Shown one piece after another: positions 26,101-40,900 of a stretch of 64,000 nucleotides of DNA (within the stretch, counting starts at the first letter, position 1; each line of letters starts with the position of its first letter). Origin of the DNA: Triglochin maritima (taxonomy: Eukaryota > Streptophyta > Magnoliopsida > Alismatales > Juncaginaceae). The notes below the pieces were generated by a model. The model saw nothing but the letters and a program-made list of their open reading frames with translations. It ran no database searches and was not told the DNA's origin. The stretch is from the NCBI GenBank assembly GCA_963682175.1, contig OY821771.1:41436201-41500200 (forward strand). Direction: 5' to 3'. Position numbers and translations under genes: made by a program.

Positions 26101-26833
26101 GACATTTATTACCTTTTTTCATTCTAAAAATGATTATTAGAAAATTCTGGACATTTACTCATATAGACGATTCTCTTTAAGTTACTAATGGCAGTTCATT
26201 TTTTCAGGTTCTTTCTTCCCTTAACATTGCAAAACTTGTTATACCTGCTATATCTGAACTTGTGCATACTTGGACCACGGTCTTTGGGTTTGAGCCTCTT
26301 ACTGACTCTTATAAACAAGAAATAAAGTCTGTGAACATCATGGTTTTCCCTGGTACGGGCTTATTAGTTAAAGATGTGACTGAGATGGAAGAGAATGCTG
26401 CCACCGATAGAGGTATTAGTGCATGGATTCATTTGTTTCCCATCGGTTGTTATCTGATCTTTCCTTTGTAGGTACCAAGATTATGGAGGCTGAAGCTGAT
26501 GAAAATCACATGCTAGTGGCGGCAAATGATTCTTCTAAACAATCTACCTTCAGGTCTGATTGTGTCATTGAGAATGGCATTCACCACGTGGATAAGGATG
26601 AACCTAGAATGGGGGTTGTACTGGACAGCATACAATATGGAGAAGCTTCCCTTGCACAATCTCCTTTGGTGTCTGATAATACTACTCAAAATGGCATTGA
26701 ACATTCAATTGAAACGGATGAATATGGTAAAGGAGTAGGACATTATACTTGGAATATGAAAAATGGTGACAATGTTGTGCTTAGTGAGCATGAATCAACG
26801 TTGGATTCTGGAGAACCCACCTCTGAGTCTTGA
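20118..26833 (+). CDS. IDM1-like PHD-finger / GNAT acetyltransferase chromatin regulator, 8 exons
   Basis: Exons 20118-21914, 22032-22161, 22253-22341, 22873-23111, 23811-23897, 24973-25072, 26208-26412 and 26472-26833 join in frame to 1002 residues. In order: basic Ser/Lys-rich N-terminus; MBD-like segment at ~265-325 ([31 protein letters not shown]); TPL-binding-type domain at ~452-540 ([35 protein letters not shown]); PHD finger from ~570 ([20 protein letters not shown], then [10 protein letters not shown]); GNAT fold with acetyl-CoA loop [11 protein letters not shown]; acidic unconserved tail. This architecture is that of Arabidopsis IDM1/ROS4 and its paralogues, histone H3 acetyltransferases that help recruit DNA demethylation. 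Which paralogue this is cannot be decided here. The intron-4 donor is duplicated. Confidence 0.9.
23094..23195 (+). repeat. 51-bp tandem duplication spanning an exon-intron boundary of the IDM1-like gene
   Basis: GTCGTCTATAATTGTGG followed by the donor GTAAGG (donor at 23112) is repeated as GTCGTTTATAATTGTGG plus GTAAGG (donor at 23163), with the downstream ...TTTCTC(TT)CAGCAGCAT also duplicated. Reading through the first donor gives an immediate TAA, so only the first donor keeps the frame. Confidence 0.93.
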
Positions 26834-28944
26834 TTCTTTTTACTATTGGATGCATTGGGCAATTCCACGCTTTTTGCAAGGTTATGTTGGTGGATGCAAT
26901 GAGCAATTCCTCATACCATCTTTGGAATTTTTAGAATGCTATACTGATTGGTGATTGGTTGATTTCGATGGCGAAGTTTCTGACCTTGTACATCGTACTG
27001 AAGATTGCTTCCGAATGCGAGTCCTTTTTTCTCTTAGAGCATTTTGTCGTCTGTGGAGGCATCACGAGTTTGTATACCATCTGTTGTTGTCCTGCTCCTA
27101 ACCCCCTAAGGCAGCTTCACATGCAGTTGTGATGAAGATGGAATTGTTTCAGCTGTACATAGTCATAGTTATATCTTAGAAGCTTGTATAGACAGAAGTT
27201 CCCCCAATCATCGGTGCATTTGATATTGCTTCATGGCAGCCATAGAGGACCTTGTTGGTTACTTTAACTGATCTGATATCTTTGTACAGCCTTCGTAGTG
27301 CTTTATGATTTACAAAACTAGAATGCTTACTAATGTTACTGCTAAATTCTGGAGTTGATCAGGTATGCTTCTGTTAAGGTCGGCAAAGGTTCCAGTGGTT
27401 GGTGCTTAAGTTGTTTGTGACGATCATGCCAGAAAGTCACTTTTATGTGCTCTAGAATGATGCATCGTGGATGTTCAGATATATTTAAGCATTGTATTTA
27501 TCAGACACCCTGATAGATAGAAGATGTTTTGACAATTCAATGGTAAACATGGTAATATTTCTTTTTGAGACAGAGCGTTTATATCATGGTCTAGAAACCC
27601 GGACCGCACGACGAGGAGGCCGTGACACCGGGTCATTAGGTCACTGGTCCAAACTAGTTAGTGAATCGGACGGACGTTAAAATGTCAGCATGCTGACATT
27701 TTCATGATGTCATAAATACTAAATATCAATAAATCCTGTAAAATATCTGAAAATAGAGAAGAAGAAGAAGAAACGTGTAATAATTAAAAACAAACATAGT
27801 AAGTACCAAATAAAAACAAAGTTATAACATAATTGAAGTTCAATGTTTGGCAATCAAATAAAAACAAATAACTTTCAAAGTATAAACAAAGTCTTGAGTT
27901 TCAAACAATCAACCACAGAAACACCCTGATGCAATAATTATTCCAAGTCAGATGTAATGCTTATTCCAAGTCAAAAATATGACTTACAATATTCCTGGAG
28001 TTTTGAGTTACCAATGAATAACAACCACATATTATTACTTTGACAAAGTGTAAGTAACTCAAAGAGACTTGGAAATATATGAGCTAGATAGAATGCCACT
28101 CATTATAATAATATATAGTTGATGTACGTAAGGGGAAATCAACAATGTATAACATGCTTGAGGAGTCTTTTTTTTTGCCCCAAATGGCAGCACACATATA
28201 ATATGAAATTAGAAAACACATCTGATGTTCCATTTTTTCTGTTATCGGCCTTCCTTAGATGCTTGTTTTTAACTTAGTCATAAAGGTCTGCCTTCGACAC
28301 GTTTGTCATATGAATGTTTGATGTCTGATTTAGTTTCATTTGCGATATGCACTCTGATTCTTGGACTAAGGTTCTTTACCAAGGACTAAATTGTTTGTGT
28401 GTTTTCTTGAAATGTCAGTTGTTTAGTGCCTAGTAGCTTCGCCTTCTTTACCATTTGGAGGAATGTCTTGCAATGATACAAGTTCCGCAATAGCTAATAA
28501 GCCATTTAGTCGTGTCGGCCGAAGAAACTCCCCTCGATTCAATCTGTTACCTTGGTACTACTGATGACAATGTTGTTTTTCTAGTTTCCTCAAAAATTGT
28601 CAAACTTTTATTAGATAGGTTTTTTTTTACCATAACTCCATCTGATCTTTATTAACGAAACCTAAACCATTTATCAAAAAGAAGAAAAAACTGCCGGGTT
28701 CACCCTCTATTACTCATTTACACTGGCTGCTTCAAACTGCTCTAACAATACAGGGCCACCTAAATGGATTTGGAAATGGGTTTCTCGACTGTGTTCATTC
28801 GTTAGATCCTATTCAGTGTAACTATAATATGATTACAACTAAAGAAATGTACTTCAAATGAACTTTCAAAAAATTACTTGGACCTACAAAAATTTGAATA
28901 ATAAATGGGCAATGTACTAGCATTATGTACATTTGAAGTTGAAT
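26834..28944. other. Intergenic / 3' flanks, no gene seen
   Basis: Lies between the 3' ends of the convergent IDM1-like and exonuclease genes. It contains a perfect palindrome (27679-27702) next to a GC-richer stretch at 27590-27675, which may be part of an old repeat. No coding region supported. Confidence 0.55.
27679..27702. repeat. Perfect 24-bp palindrome
   Basis: AAAATGTCAGCA followed directly by its exact reverse complement, with no loop. Confidence 0.9.
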
Positions 28945-31900
28945 CTAATCTTGAAGTTTGTTCCATAAATACAATACTCTTCTTATAATTGGATCTGCAG
29001 AAGACCCTTCGCAGTATGCTCCAATGGCTCTTAAGAGGCTTATAAATTTTTCTCCACCATCCTAGAGAAAATAATTTATAGCAAAAGAAAATTAGATCAT
29101 TGAACCTCGGAAAACTTCTTAAGCGGTTGCATGATATATACGAACCTTCGGTTTCTGAAACATAAGGTCAGCCGTGCTGAAAGGAACCATGTATGAAGGA
29201 AGATCAGTACGTAAAATAGCCTGCCATTAAAAACCACATCGTAAATGGAGTTTACCAGATTTCTAAAACAGTGCAGGTAAAACATTAAGATATTTGATAT
29301 TGACTCAATAAAACCACCACAATTCACAACAGATGACAACCCAAAAGGTAATAACCAGAAGTAAATTGATACCTGCTAATGAACAGTTTTGATATGGAAG
29401 CTAAATTTCTACGAGAAAAAAGTTTTAGTTCCACTTGGTTGTCAAAAGCAGTAGAAAGTTCCACCACGTTTGCCTGTCTTACAGTTTGGATATAAATTAG
29501 ATTGCATAAAATGGGTGGACAACACAATTTTAGAGCATGACGGTAACTTCTCGTATCCAGAGAATCTGTATATATTCAAATGTTTTGTGTAACTTGACTA
29601 CTAGGAACATTTTAGCAACCATAAACATCCATAGTGCATTTGTGTGATGATCTTTCTGTCAGGTGCATTTCTATGATGCTAGATGAGTAGAACATATAAC
29701 AGATGGTAGGCTACCTAGTGGAACAACACCTTTGCCTGCAATCTAGAGATTGTATGCTCGTGTACTGGTAGCCTAACATCCAGGCAATAGGTCCCTAGGA
29801 GAATGTGCATTAGTGAATGTGCCAGCTTAGGCCCACAAATGATCCAATACTACTACCATTACCATTTGTTGGTGTTTGTCCTACGAAGAATTTGATCTAA
29901 CATAATTTCAACTGAATCGTTGCTAAAATATAACTTGACAAACTTAGCAACTATTCCAACCAACAGTTCTTTTTATGTAGAGCTCCCAAGGGAAACATTT
30001 GGACTCGAGGCCACATGATTAATACCAAAATTTAAAGGTAACATAGAATCGTTGACCAGTCTGCAGAAATATCATGAAATGATTATTTCACATCCTAAGT
30101 TAAGACAGAATTTACTCAGTTTCATTACCTGAACAAATTTATGGCCGTAATTTACCAGGAAATAAGTACATTTTCACACCCTATACTCTCTACAGGATGA
30201 AGTCTTCTTTAAGAGCCAACATGTCTAACTGGTTAGATTCTGATGGTCATTAAACTAATATTCACAGAGAGATTCCTTATATGCTATAAGAAATGAAAAA
30301 TGCCTTCAACAGTTAATACAATAAAGCAGTGGAAGGAAAATGACAGACTTACTAAATTCTTGCTTAAACGAGCCATGTCAGCGTTTTCTATTAGAGCCTG
30401 TAGAAAAGCATAACTATAGATGACATGTCAACATATAAAGAGTCTGATATTTGTGAGCACAAGAAGGAAGCACTGACATAGTTCCAAATTAATTAATTTC
30501 TCGTATTTAACTTATTCCTATACAGGTCCAATTTATTCTCTTTGAATAATCACAAAAGGATATTTTCAAGACTAAGATATCTAAATGTCAACAAGCATAC
30601 GATCTAAAGAAGTAGCTTAATCAACATACAACAAACCTTTCTCATATGCTCGTCCTCGATTTGGTCAACACGTTCGAGCAAATTCTCCAATGAACCTAAC
30701 CACATTCACCCAATCAATTTAGAAAAGGAATAGAGGTTCAATCATAGATAAAGGTGCACCATATTGCCAAATTATGGATTAAAAAAGGGGGAAATACTTA
30801 AATTGATACCATTCCGATAATAAAAAATGGAAGCAACACTAAGTAAAACATTCTTGCTCATAAAACAACCCAGTTTCAGGTCAGTAAATCAGCACGAGAA
30901 GAATTAATTTGTATGCAGCAATAAGTAAAACCATGCAACTACAATAGAAGAAAGTCACATGTTATATGGTTATCTTATCTTCAATATTTACCTTCTGATT
31001 GGTGCTACCTACCTTCACCTTCAGTCAATCAACTTGACATAAGTCCTAAGAATGCAAATAACCTGAACTTGATATTTAAGTTCCATGGCTATGCTTACGC
31101 CTTACTAATCACTACACGAACTTCTTAACAAATCTCAAGTTGTCTCTTGGACTCTTACATGTTCACAGATCTAAATAAAGCTGAAATTCTTAAATTATCC
31201 TAAACTATACTTCGATATAAATTCCTAAATTAATCCCTTTAGTACTCCAATAACTTCCACTACGAAACGGCATCACTTGCAAAGTATAACAATTATCCTC
31301 AAATATTGGAATTAAAAAGGGAAATAAGATTTAGGAGAATGGTGTTGCATTAAAATTGTCAGTCACGCCATTATGATTTAGTGTTTCAAAACAGACGTAT
31401 TGTTGATTAATTTGGTATTACACAATAAAATGAGATTTGGAAGAAGTTAAGATGATAATATAATTTACTCAAAAATGGGAAAAGGTTATACCGTCACAAA
31501 TAATAAAAACCTATTTACATGACCTACGGTAACCAAAAAATATTGTCACAAATAGGAAGTTGAGAACACAGAAAGCAATTGATTGGTAGTTGACAGGGGT
31601 CTAATGTTGACATCATGGAATAGTTGAAGGTAATGACAAGAAGTATATAGATAAAGGGTCAGTGTCCATGAAATATTATCTGCTCTCCGCACAGAGAGTA
31701 GAGATTCTAAACTGAAAAAAGCGTCAAAGGAGTATTAACATCATGATATCGTCTTTTTTTTTTATCGGCAAAAATCAACATCATATCAATTTCCTAGTAA
31801 ATATTCTCATCAGAACGGGTGAAAATAAAGCAAGAACAATACCAAATCTTGTGATTAACTTCATCGCTTTTACACTCCCTATGCCTTCAACTCCTACAAT

Positions 31901-34900
31901 AAATAAAACATATAAATCTTAGACAGGTCTTATTATCAAAAAGTGCTAGAATGTACTCACGTATCATAGAAAATCACAAATAAAAATAAATATTCATATG
32001 GAATGCATTAAACTGCCATAGCAGGGGGGGGGGGGGGGGGGGGGGGTTCCGTATTAGTTATTGGGAATATTTTACTTGTTTGCACAAATTGTGAGTTAAG
32101 TTTGTTGAAAAATAGATTTTTGGGGTAAAACTGGTGACATTAGGCAGATGACACTAGTCGGTTTAGGACCTTAGATCGACTACCAGTCGACTAGTGATTT
32201 TAATCCTTACATTGCAATGTTGTAAATAAGATGGGAGACAAATAAATATCTGTTTATTTATTGATTTCAGTCAAACTTTTTTTGCAGGAAAAAGGGAAAT
32301 CTCATTTGAGACTACAAGGTATATTGCAAAAAAGTGAAATAAAGTACAAAAGGCATCAGTCGGCATGACTGCAATGCAACTCATGTGTGTCGTGATAAAA
32401 CACTACCCAACTCACGCAAGTCTAACATGGGTCCTACACCTTTACAAAGAAAAAGGCAATCAACCAACCTAACTAGCAAAATAAAAAAATTGCCCACATT
32501 AATTTCATTTTGCACTCGACTTCCGTGTTTGTGTGGTTTGTGAACTATTGATTCCTGCCTTCGCACATCCTGTTCCGAAATTGAAATTTCCTTGTTCACC
32601 TTGGTCTTCTTCTTTTTCTTCACTTTGTGTGATGATGAGGATGCCCCTTGACGAGAGGATTCCGGCGGTTGGTGTCCTGTAGTAAGCCCGTGTGGACTAG
32701 TCTACTCATCATCATTTCAGGCTCCAACTTACCACATTGACTATTTCAAAGTGACCCTTTAATTGAGATTATTATCTTGCAAATGGGACGATTTTTTGTT
32801 GTTGATGAAGATAGGTTACAGAAGGTGTACAATCACTATGGTCGGCAATGTAATTAATCTCAATCTTATAATTTCAAACCTGAATAACTATCTTTTTCAT
32901 AAGATTATATGTTTATCTTTAATTGCTTTCTTGTTTTGCTTACCATTAACCATGCCATGATATAGAGGTAGTTGTTAGCTAGATCCAGATTCCAAACAGT
33001 GTGCAAGTCTGGTTTTGCTTTGAAATTGATCATCTGATCACATGTGCCTTGGCAAAATATTTAAAAAGGTCCAAATATTTTGAGCAGTGATGTGCGTCTG
33101 ATGCTCTCACAACTAAGTATTTTCAAAGACAATGGACAAAATGTTACAGTAATGGGCATCTAAGTTTGTCGACTTTAGGCAGGAAATTGCAAGAACCTGG
33201 TATGTTATCACATGCATCACCCATAAGAGAAACCACATCAACGAATTGAGAAGCTTTTAGCTCTCCATATCTTTCAGCGAAATTCTCTAGTCCAAAAGAA
33301 ACCATCCTGCAAAGTAAGAAGGAATGCTTTAGTAGCAATCAAGCTTCATACTTGAACGAGATGACTAAAGGTCTACGATTTTTGTTTGCTAGCAAACTTG
33401 TAGGGCACACAAGGATATCATAAATGGCTTGAAAAATGTGAAATAGAAGAAGAAACCATACAAGATCATTATGAAACTATTAAGGTTCGTACCCTGGTCC
33501 TCGTGGAGCAATTCGAAGAAGGCGCAATGAAGGAGACAGGATTTGAAAGAAATCCTTATCCGGGGAGACAACTCGAACCTGCAAAAAGAGCCAAAATGCT
33601 TATAAAAATATGTAAACGTAGTAGCATACTATAACAGCCCAAGTGTAGTCGTATATAGAAATGTTAGATAAGCCAAAAGGCAGCACTTTAACAAAAGAAA
33701 CTGTTTACAATGAAAAGGTCAGATTTCTCTACTATGGTGACAGATCGCTTCTGGTTTTTATCCAGACTAGCTTCTAAAGGGGAAAAAATCCAATTACTCA
33801 TCCATCATGTTATGCTCCTAAATAGAGAAATAACAAGTTTTTAATTGTAAATAAAAGAGCGTATGTTTCTGTTAAACATGGAAATCTAGATGTGACCAAC
33901 TGCTTAAACAAACCTCGTTCAATCTATAAAAAACTTCATAAGGAATAAAAAAGTTTTAAGAACACCCACCTTGAACCCAGATGCAACACTATGTACAGCC
34001 AATGTTCCAATAACATCATCAGCCTCCACACCAGGGACCTACAACAAAAGCCGTGTAAAAATTTGAATATTTTAGACCATACATTTCGTCACAACTAAAA
34101 GCACTTGTTTACCTCAATTACTTTAATTGACATAGCCTTGATTGATGCTTTCAAATACTGAAAACCTTGTACTACAGTATCAGGGGTTGGGTTGCGGTTG
34201 CTTTTGTAAGAAGGATACAACATGTGACGAAACGTCAACCCTTCAAAACAGAAACAATTTTATGAACTGAAAAATAAATAAAATGGAGTGACAAAATAAT
34301 TTTGTTATCCTTTTAATCAGTAAAAAGATAGAACTATTAACAAAATAATTGTAGTGGTAGACTGGTAGTAGTTGTCAACTGGAAAAAGGACAAACAAAGG
34401 AAAACTCAAACATGAAACAAATATGGAACTGCAATCATCACCCTTTTATACACACCTTTTTAAAACAAAGCTTTTTTCTTCTAATAAAAAATATAAACAA
34501 TTAAAAGGGGCCTGAACCAATCTGCAAGCCATACGGCCACCAAAAAAATCAAATTGAAATAAGAAGTTCAAAACGGAAGGGAAAACCAAGAAAAATCAGT
34601 CCCCACTACTAGTATTACCCCCTAAATATGAAGACACCCAATAGTTCAATCTCATTTCCAGAACCACCTATCTTCCCCTCAAAAAAAATATCTCTAAGGC
34701 AAGTAGTCCCAGTTCTTATAGTCCGCACAAATTTTCAGGAAAATAAAAGCATTTTTTAATATTCCACCACATCAACAAGGGACACAAAGTTCAATCTTTA
34801 TCTTGTTTCATTCCGATTTGAGTAACTCTCGTGATCTTCAGAAATCATCATATGATTCAGAACTTGGAAAGTTGGAATGAGAATACCAAGGCATTACAAT

Positions 34901-37900
34901 TTTGCTGATATTTATTTATAGAGTTTCAGGATGAACAATCTACTTAACTCAATACAAGAGCATAGTGCTTCAGAAGAAGAAAAAACAATTCAATGTTTCG
35001 TTGAATCAACAATGATCCTTATCGAACAATCTTCTCAGGCAAATGTTCTTACTTGATTCGTCTTACAAGATTCATGCCTGAAACCACAAGAACAAGAATT
35101 GTCTAAATGACAGGTTATCCTTCCCTTACACGCCCTTTTATTAATCTATTATTTATTCCAGAGCAAAAAAAAAATCTTACCAAGAATATATGGCTATTAA
35201 GCACCCTGTTCCTACAACATCCGCACCGATAACTCTACTCAATTCTCTGCTCATTCATATCTAATTGATCACCGACTCACTGTATAACCAACTGGACAAG
35301 CAATTTACCTCTATACAGTAAGGTTTTTCAAAATGTTATACTGGCAACCAACAACAGTCCATAACCTTTGGTAGTTCCTTGTGGATTGGATTTCCAAATT
35401 GTATGAAGGCAAGGAGAGTAGGAGGCTAAAAAATACTGGCCCAACAACTTCACCATGAGGTCACATATTCCGATATTCCCCGCCAGACAAGTGCCACACA
35501 TGAGCAGTCTGTGGAAGAACAATCCTCCAAAGAAGCGTTCATGTTTCATGCAGACATCATAATATCGGCTTGATGACAATTGTTTATGAACTGGTAAGAA
35601 TTTCAAGGGTATAGATCATATCCAGCTGTAATAGTCATATAGCATAGCAGTAATCATACAAGCACCTGCACTCTACGCAATAGTATCTTATAAGTTATAA
35701 CCTTCTATATCTCATAAGTATACGCTGTAAGTATATGTGCACTAAAATTATGAAGAATAATTAAATCATATCAGAACCTAGTTAATATGTGCTGAGGGAA
35801 ATGGTGAAGACATACCAAAGGTTTGATATGGTCCAACATAGGAATTTTATGCTTGGAAAATTGAATTGCAAACATAACATTTATCGTGAGGAAAGAATTA
35901 AGAAGTTCATTTATTGAACAAAGACATGGCTTTCTTGCCCTTTTACATAAACAAATTCTAATATGCACATAGCAAAAGACGTTTTAATACCTTTAGAATT
36001 GGAATACGCTTTAGGTGCCACTGTAGTTTGACCGAATGAAACTCCTGAAAAAAGTTTGATGGCACTATAATGTTCTTGAAGAGTTGTACAGTATGATGAT
36101 TGGGATTACTTAATATTTTAACAAGGGAAAATATATGGCATGGTTTAAGATGAGAAAAGCTCATATGGAAGGACAAATTTAAAGATTTCTCCATTGAAAT
36201 GAACAAAACTCACCCTTAAAAATACTCTGAAGTCTGATCGTTGCTCCAATACATGTATTAAAAGTACATTCTAGGAAAAATAGAAAACCATGAACTGCAG
36301 AACAATTGACAGCACAGAGGGACAAATTCCTCTCCGTTGCATTTTCTTTTTCTAAAGATCATCTATTTAAGTGCTATCTTGTAAGAACGACCTATGCAAC
36401 CACTTTTTATCAAAAACTCACTCATCATGGAACACAATGTTTGTTGTCTTTTACCAGATTCTTTGGTCTTCTATATGCCAAAATTCCAGTGGCTTCGGAA
36501 ACAAGAGACAGAAAATTACAGTAAGACCTACATAATACTATTTCCATTATGAACATGGATTTTTTTTAATTTTGTTAGCTATTGTCATGTATTTACATAA
36601 CTTTTGGTATTTTCTTAACTTTTATAACATTTGAACTTTCAGGAAAAAAACCCACACCTGGTGCAACTTATGTCTAACATCCTAAGAACAGCCTAACTTT
36701 GATACGTATTTCCCAAATAAGAAACACTGATAAGATTCATTCACTCATTTCACATTTATGCTTCTATAGTGACGACAGAAAAAAAGAGGATAATATTTTG
36801 TCAACACGAATAAAAGTGGTACCTCAGCGCTAAACCCAAGGTAGTTCTACAACTAAAATTATATGAATAACACCTAGGTCCCTCACTTTTGGCTGGTTGA
36901 TGACTCAGTTCCCATTTCTAGACAAACTAATTCCTAAGCACCAAGCTGAAATTTTTGGCGTATTTTACAAAATCTAGAATAGTAGCAGCTAATTCACCAG
37001 ATTTTGGCTTCCTAAGAGTTTAAGCCCTGTTTCTAACATTGTGACTTCAAACCACCCACACAGAGTTTATCCTAATTTGTTGTTGCGTATCTGAAATCCA
37101 CCACTCCAAAACAACTTCGTATAACATACGCATATAAATGCAGTGGTGGACTGGTGGTCGAGCACATACTGGTGTACCAATACACTGTAATCTTTTTTGG
37201 TTTAAGCAATATGGGATTGAGCAACATTAATATAGTTACCATTAAGGTACAAAAAATCCGAGCATTGTTCCTCACTGTATTACATGAATATATTTGTAAT
37301 TACATGAATATATTTGTAATTGTATCAACATATTCAGCAATGGGGTCGCAGGTACAAGCTTTCCAATATCTACTTACCTAGATCAAATCTATCAAAATTG
37401 CGAAGAAAACGGTATATTAAAAAAAAGCAAAAATCCATGATTATAGATATGAAAATACAACGAACGAAGTAGAGAATGGAGAATCTGACTTTATTGTTCC
37501 TCACCATCATGATCAAAAACCACTGTATTACATGAATATATTTGTAATTGTATCAACATATTCAGCAATGGGGTCGCAGGTACAAGCTTTCCAATATCTA
37601 CTTACCTAGATCAAATCTATCCAAATTGCGAAGAAAAAGGTATATAAAAAAGAAGCAAAAATCCATGATTATAGATATGAAAATACAACAAACGAAGTAG
37701 AGAATCGAGAATCTGACTTTATTGTTCCTCACCATCATGATCAAAAACCACCTACACGAAAGAAGCCCATAGTTAATAATAAAGCTGAATAAGAATATCA
37801 AAACTAAATGTAGAAGAGACAAAAATCTTAGAAAAAACAAGTACAACAAAAAACTACTATATGAAGAGTATGTCTAAGGGTTAGATATTTGTTTCCATAT

Positions 37901-40900
37901 AAAAGAGACAAGTCTAAAATGCTAGAAATAAGCCAGTTGACTCCTTAGTCCCTTTCCCTTACCCATGTAATCTCAAAAACACCATATTCCGCCCAAACAT
38001 TAAGTGCACATTTAGTATGCTTTATTTTCAGTAATTTCATTAGTTTTTCCTCTTTCTTAAATCTTAGTTCTTGTTAATCAATTATTGACACCAATTTTTG
38101 GACATATTTTTACAATTCAATGAAGTGAATTTTTTATTGATACTTTCAATATTCAACACCTCAAAAGAGATTAAGACTATAGTATGCCTGATATCTTTCT
38201 TTTCTTTCATTGGACTTGTCAACACAAAACATATATCACTTTTGATATTAATTTTATTTCATATTACCCATAAAAACTGTCACAAGGAAATGTTTTGGCA
38301 GCGCTGCGAGGATTAGAAAAAGGACCTTCTGGAGGCATATTTTTAATTTATTCCTCCCACAAGACAAAGGCAGCAAATGATATATGATATATGGGATCAA
38401 GTCTCCTAAAAAGAACTTTAGTTAAACAAAATTATTGCTTTCAAAACTATAAACCATAACCTACAAGATCTCAGGATTTTTGGAATTTCAATATTCAGAG
38501 GAATTCAACGGACTAACATATTGCCTCTAATACGGCGAGGACAAACATTTTTTTTATGAAGAAAAAAATTTCATCTATTGAAAAAGAAACAAATATAAAC
38601 AGACACAATTAATATCAATTAAATGCAACATGATATATAATTACTAAGAGAAAATGACTGACTGAAGCCCACAAAACATGTGTGAGAAAATTTATTAAAA
38701 GCATACCGCAACATGAGAGGGAATGATTTCCAGCATGTCAATGAGCTGCAAAAACCATTATGAAACATGTTACTTCAACTCAAAAATTATATTATTAGAA
38801 ACTATAGAAAGCAAGATTTGCAATCTTTTACTATAAAATCAGTGAAGACTGAGGAACCTACAAATCTTAGTGATATATTACATTGATTTATTTTTATTTT
38901 TCTTCTCAAGGGTCAACTCAAGGTGCATGAAGTTGTAAAAATGCACAAGTTAGAGAAACCTAGAGTGTAGAGAGAAGAGAACCCACTAACAGTTTGTATT
39001 CATTACAAAACCAATCAGACAAGATTGCTAGATCTCTAGTAACCAAGTAAAGAGTCCACTAATCCCGCTACGACTTAGAACTGTCTCTCTAGGAATATTT
39101 ATAATCTTCATCATCTATTATAACAGATATTCACATTGATACAATGATATGATACATGTACATTTGTCATTGAGTTGACATTGAGAACATGTGATGGGTA
39201 TTATACTATTATCTTCTGAAAATCAGTATTTATCAGGTTAGGAAGAACAAATACTTCTAAACCCTTAAAGCAAAGATACTGATACCCGCTGGACACTTCT
39301 GAATATGCACGTGATACTCCATTTGGATATCCAAATTTTAAATTAAAATTTTAAATTCGGATGCTTCTTAGATATTTTTGAAAACCTCTTGGGGGTACCA
39401 AAGGGTATTTTTACATAACATTTTAAGAATAAATGTAAAACATGCAATAGTATCATTTATATATGCATTTGTGAAGGCATATGGATTAAGTGGTGTAGTG
39501 TATCCCCATTTTTGGGTTTTTTTGAAACAGTCAACAGTGAATCACTGTTTATTCTCTCATTTCATTCCACTATGATATTTATTGTTTTCACTTTAGGATA
39601 AACACTCTGATAATTATAAAGAAAAGAAAATTTAAATACCAACACATCCTTAACTTATGGTATCCTACTTCTAAAAAAATGACGGATCCAGTCAGTCTCA
39701 GTCTTGCACCAGCTTCTCATATCAGCATCCATGCTTCACTGATGTCAAGTTATAGTATGCTTTTAACCACGATGTAGGATTAACTCTTATGTCTGCTTTT
39801 GACTTCAAAGTGTGGCATCTTCAAATATTAATGTAATAATATCAAAAGCTTTTGTCTTAAAATCTTCATTAAACTCGGGAATACTGAAAATTCAATAGCA
39901 TAGAGAAGAAGACAAACATGTTGAGACTTACCACATCATCGAAATTAGCTGCAGAACTTTCCATGTCGAGATGATGGCTGAACTTTTTTTGCTACTTTTA
40001 TCTTGTTTAGAAAATTAATAGTGAAACAGTTTAGTTAGGTGATTTCATGTATTGATAATAGGTCCTTTTAAGTTATTTGATCGAGACTTTACCTATTATA
40101 CCAAAGTGTGAACGTCAACTTTACATGGGCTGTAAAAACATCATAGAATCTTTAATTGCTTTATAGATCCCTATACTCAACTCCATTTTGGTTTACAAGG
40201 GTAAAACATCTATGCAGAAAAAAGTGTCGTTATGTTGTCATGTGAAAGTTGTGTATCTTGCATTATTCATGCATCTTGGTCTACAAAAAAAATAGAGCAA
40301 TACTACAGGAGACATTTAGAATAAGCCATGCCTGAAAAATACATCATTTTTATCAATCATAAAGCATAAAAACAAGGTAAAAAAGAGGAGATTAACATAC
40401 AAAAGATAGAGCTGTAAATATCGTTAGAACCCAATCTCCATTCCCATCAGCATGTTCAAGCATACCATGATGTAACTTTGCTGCACTAGAAAGATGAGAT
40501 GTTGAGTCGCTGACAGAGAGCTAACCACACCATAATATGTATATAAGTAGGAAAAAACAATGCAAAATTTTATAGCATTATATAAGTGTGGGTCAAAAAA
40601 GCTAGCATAATACACTTCAATAAGAAAGTTGACCAATGCTATAAGAAAACATATGGCAATTACATAAAGCAAGATAACACATCAATTCCATAGTTAAAAC
40701 CTGAAAGGTTGATAAAATAACAATAACAATAAAAAACTCCAGGCTTTCATGTTTGTCATGATTAGATTAGGGACTTTGAGTGATTGACATGTAACAAGCA
40801 AATTGCAAACATACTTTCAAATAGTCATTTTGATTGTTTCTATATCATTATACATGTATTCCTATACAAACACAGATTCACAGAATGACTGAATACGTTA

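Noticed and set aside
32381..32623. 80-codon minus ORF in exonuclease intron 9
   Set aside because: Lys-rich start but no recognisable domain; possibly a transposon fragment, not supportable.
38880..39240. Possible LTR remnant in an exonuclease intron
   Set aside because: Composition resembles copia LTR leaders, but no TG...CA ends, primer site or partner copy in the window.
39932..39948. 17-nt exon-like block (CTAATTTCGATGATGTG with good splice sites) in exonuclease intron 2
   Set aside because: It resembles the start of exon 3 but would break the frame; exon 3 at 38745-38707 supplies the expected residues in phase.
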